The notes under the pieces are model-generated. The model was not told where the DNA came from and searched no databases. It was given only the letters and a program-made list of their open reading frames with translations. From the NCBI GenBank assembly GCA_038233335.1, contig JBBSME010000083.1:1-13766 (forward strand): 13,766 nucleotides of DNA. Reading direction: 5' to 3'. Positions within the stretch are counted from its first letter, which is position 1, and each line of letters opens with the position of its first letter. This DNA comes from Iamia sp038233335 (GTDB taxonomy: Bacteria; Actinomycetota; Acidimicrobiia; Acidimicrobiales; Iamiaceae). This document shows, in pieces, positions 12,266 through 13,766 of the stretch. The position numbers and the translations under genes were made by a program.

Positions 12266-13766
12266 CCGTCGTCGAGCCCGATCCCGTCATCACCCCGCTG
12301 GAGACGGCCGACCCACCACGCATCGACCCGATCAGCCGCCTCCCCGCCTGGGCCCGGTTCAGCCTCTACGCCACGGTGCTGGTGCTGATCCTCACCATCG
12401 CCGAGCAGCTCACCGATCAGACCCGGCTCACCTCGGCCAACACCTGGTCCTCCGCCCTCCAGCTGACGATCCCCATCGCCCTGGCCGGCCTGGGGGGCCT
12501 GTGGGCCGAGCGGGCCGGCGTCATCAACATCGGCCTCGAGGGGATGATGATCCTCGGCACCTGGATGGGTGCATGGGGCGCCATCGAGTTCGGTCCCTGG
12601 TGGGGGGTCGCCCTGGGGGTGGCTGGTGGGTGCCTGGGCGGCCTGGTCCACGCCATCGCCACCGTCGGCTTCGGCGTCGACCACATCGTCTCGGGTGTGG
12701 TCATCAACATCCTCGCGGCCGGCACCACCCAGTTCCTGAACCTGGAGACCTTCGACTCCACCAACCAGTCGCCCCGGATCCCCGACAACGTGGCCGACAT
12801 CACCATCCCGGGCCTCAACGACGTGTTCGGCGGCATCACCGGGAACCTCACCGACAGCTCGGTGCTGGCCTGGCTGGCCATCACGCTGGTCCTGCTCGTC
12901 CTGGTGGCCAAGCTCTTCCACCCCGGGCACAGAGGGGGCGGTTCCGGCGAGGACGACGACCGCCCGGCCACACCGGTCGCACCCGTCGACGGGATCGGCG
13001 TCGAGGATCCCGTCACCGACGATGACGGCCCCCGGATCCCGCCGGAGGTGGCGGCCCTGGCCCGGCCGGTGGTCCTCGCCGTGCTGGTCGTCCTCGCCGC
13101 CCTCTGCCTTATCGAGCTGGCCCCCTACCTCGACGACCAGCAGCGGTTCTTCATCTCCGAGCTGGGCCGCATCGTCGAGGGCCTGACCGAGGACCTTTCG
13201 CTCATCGTCGTCATCGGCGTGCTGGCCTTCCCGGTGAGCGCCTTCATCCTCTGGCGCACCAAGTTCGGCTTGCGCCTCCGCGCCTGCGGCGAGGATCCGG
13301 TGGCAGCCGAGTCGCTCGGGATCAACGTGTACCTGATGAAGGTGGTCGCGGTCGTCACCTCCGGTGGCCTGGCCGGCCTGGGCGGCGTGTCACTGGTCTA
13401 CGTCTTCGCCGGTCAGTACCGCGCCGGCCAGACCAACGGTCGGGGCTACATCGGCCTCGCCGCCATGATCTTCGGCAACTGGCAGCCCGGTGGCCTGGCC
13501 TTGGGCGCGGGGCTCTTCGGCTTCACCGATGCCCTCAGCCTCCAGAGCGGCGGCACCACCCGCAGCCTCCTGATCGTGGTCGCCCTGCTGTCGATCCTGC
13601 TGGTGGCCCGGGCCGCCTACACCCGCCGCTGGCGGGCGGCCACCTTCACCGGGCTCGCCGGTCTGGTCGCGTTCCTCTGGTTCCGCGCCATCGAGGAGCT
13701 GCCGGGCGAGATCGTGGTCTTCCTCCCCCACATCACCACCCTCCTGGTGCTGACCTTCGCGTCGCA
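12262..13766 (+). CDS. Nucleoside ABC importer, permease subunit 2 (NupQ-like), enlarged, 3' end beyond window
   Basis: ATG 12262 overlaps the previous stop (ATGA). The frame is open for 501 codons to the window edge, while family members are usually about 300-330 residues. Family landmarks are present: AERAGVINIGLEGMMILG (82-99), VDHIVSGVVINILAAG (139-154), RTKFGLRLRACGEDPVAAESLGI (332-354, the ATPase-coupling loop), GYIGLAAMIFGNW (395-407) and LPHITTLLVLTF (488-499, the usual last helix). Two extra segments explain the size. One is about 200-311, with two added hydrophobic stretches (201-218 and 268-288) joined by a Gly/Asp/Pro-rich linker (221-262). The other is about 430-480, before the last helix. 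A hydrophilic N-terminal extension (1-28) is also present. The role is the second half of the membrane channel. The stop lies beyond the window. Confidence 0.9.
   Translation, partial: MTVVEPDPVITPLETADPPRIDPISRLPAWARFSLYATVLVLILTIAEQLTDQTRLTSANTWSSALQLTIPIALAGLGGLWAERAGVINIGLEGMMILGTWMGAWGAIEFGPWWGVALGVAGGCLGGLVHAIATVGFGVDHIVSGVVINILAAGTTQFLNLETFDSTNQSPRIPDNVADITIPGLNDVFGGITGNLTDSSVLAWLAITLVLLVLVAKLFHPGHRGGGSGEDDDRPATPVAPVDGIGVEDPVTDDDGPRIPPEVAALARPVVLAVLVVLAALCLIELAPYLDDQQRFFISELGRIVEGLTEDLSLIVVIGVLAFPVSAFILWRTKFGLRLRACGEDPVAAESLGINVYLMKVVAVVTSGGLAGLGGVSLVYVFAGQYRAGQTNGRGYIGLAAMIFGNWQPGGLALGAGLFGFTDALSLQSGGTTRSLLIVVALLSILLVARAAYTRRWRAATFTGLAGLVAFLWFRAIEELPGEIVVFLPHITTLLVLTFAS

Noticed and set aside
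1..13766. CRISPR array, toxin-antitoxin, restriction-modification or phage defence genes
   Set aside because: No regularly spaced repeats were seen, and every well-supported gene belongs to metabolism, transport, regulation or the decayed integrase.

Overview
The window is GC-rich, densely coded DNA of actinobacterial character. Translation starts are often GTG or TTG, several starts have no ribosome-binding site (RBS) but lie 6-7 bases after a TAnnnT -10 box (probable leaderless transcripts), and genes often overlap by four bases. The gene set fits an actinobacterium of the Acidimicrobiia type (diiron ferritin-like protein under a TetR repressor, crotonase-like enzyme, molybdopterin oxidoreductase, BMP-type nucleoside transporter). 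The class is an inference, not something the sequence proves.

Layout. (1) Bases 1-87 are the tail of a LuxR-type regulator. (2) Bases 88-1588 hold a spacer with palindromes, then a dead tyrosine-recombinase (integrase) gene with two frameshifts and a lost catalytic arginine, then a short repeat-rich stretch. This stretch abuts the 3' end of an intact tRNA-Pro(TGG) gene on the minus strand, which looks like the remains of a tRNA-targeted integrative element. (3) Bases 1731-4588 form a two-gene operon: a cytoplasmic molybdopterin/[4Fe-4S] oxidoreductase and a VOC-fold protein, overlapping by GTGA. (4) Bases 4643-5314 hold an unrecognised acidic 198-residue protein. It is preceded by a possible leaderless 20-codon leader ORF that ends in a TGATG junction with the gene start. 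(5) Bases 5359-6162 are an enoyl-CoA hydratase/isomerase family gene with its own leaderless promoter. (6) On the minus strand, 8037-6185 is a two-gene operon of a TetR repressor followed by a diiron R2/ferritin-like protein. A palindrome overlaps the operon's predicted -10 box. (7) Bases 8140-13766 (plus strand, running off the end) are a BMP-family nucleoside ABC importer: lipoprotein, double ATPase and two permeases. The second permease is not closed in the window.

How the genes work together. The transporter genes are ordered as in known NupNOPQ-type nucleoside importers. A 16-bp perfect hairpin between the lipoprotein and ATPase genes probably sets a high ratio of binding protein to membrane machinery. 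The ATPase shows a paired loss of motifs that all belong to one of its two composite ATP sites. The second permease carries two extra segments, one with a charged cytoplasmic linker. The TetR/diiron pair looks self-regulating. I found no CRISPR array, toxin-antitoxin pair or defence island. The most unusual items are the TetR/diiron operon with its operator, the possible leader ORF, the expanded permease and the asymmetric ATPase.
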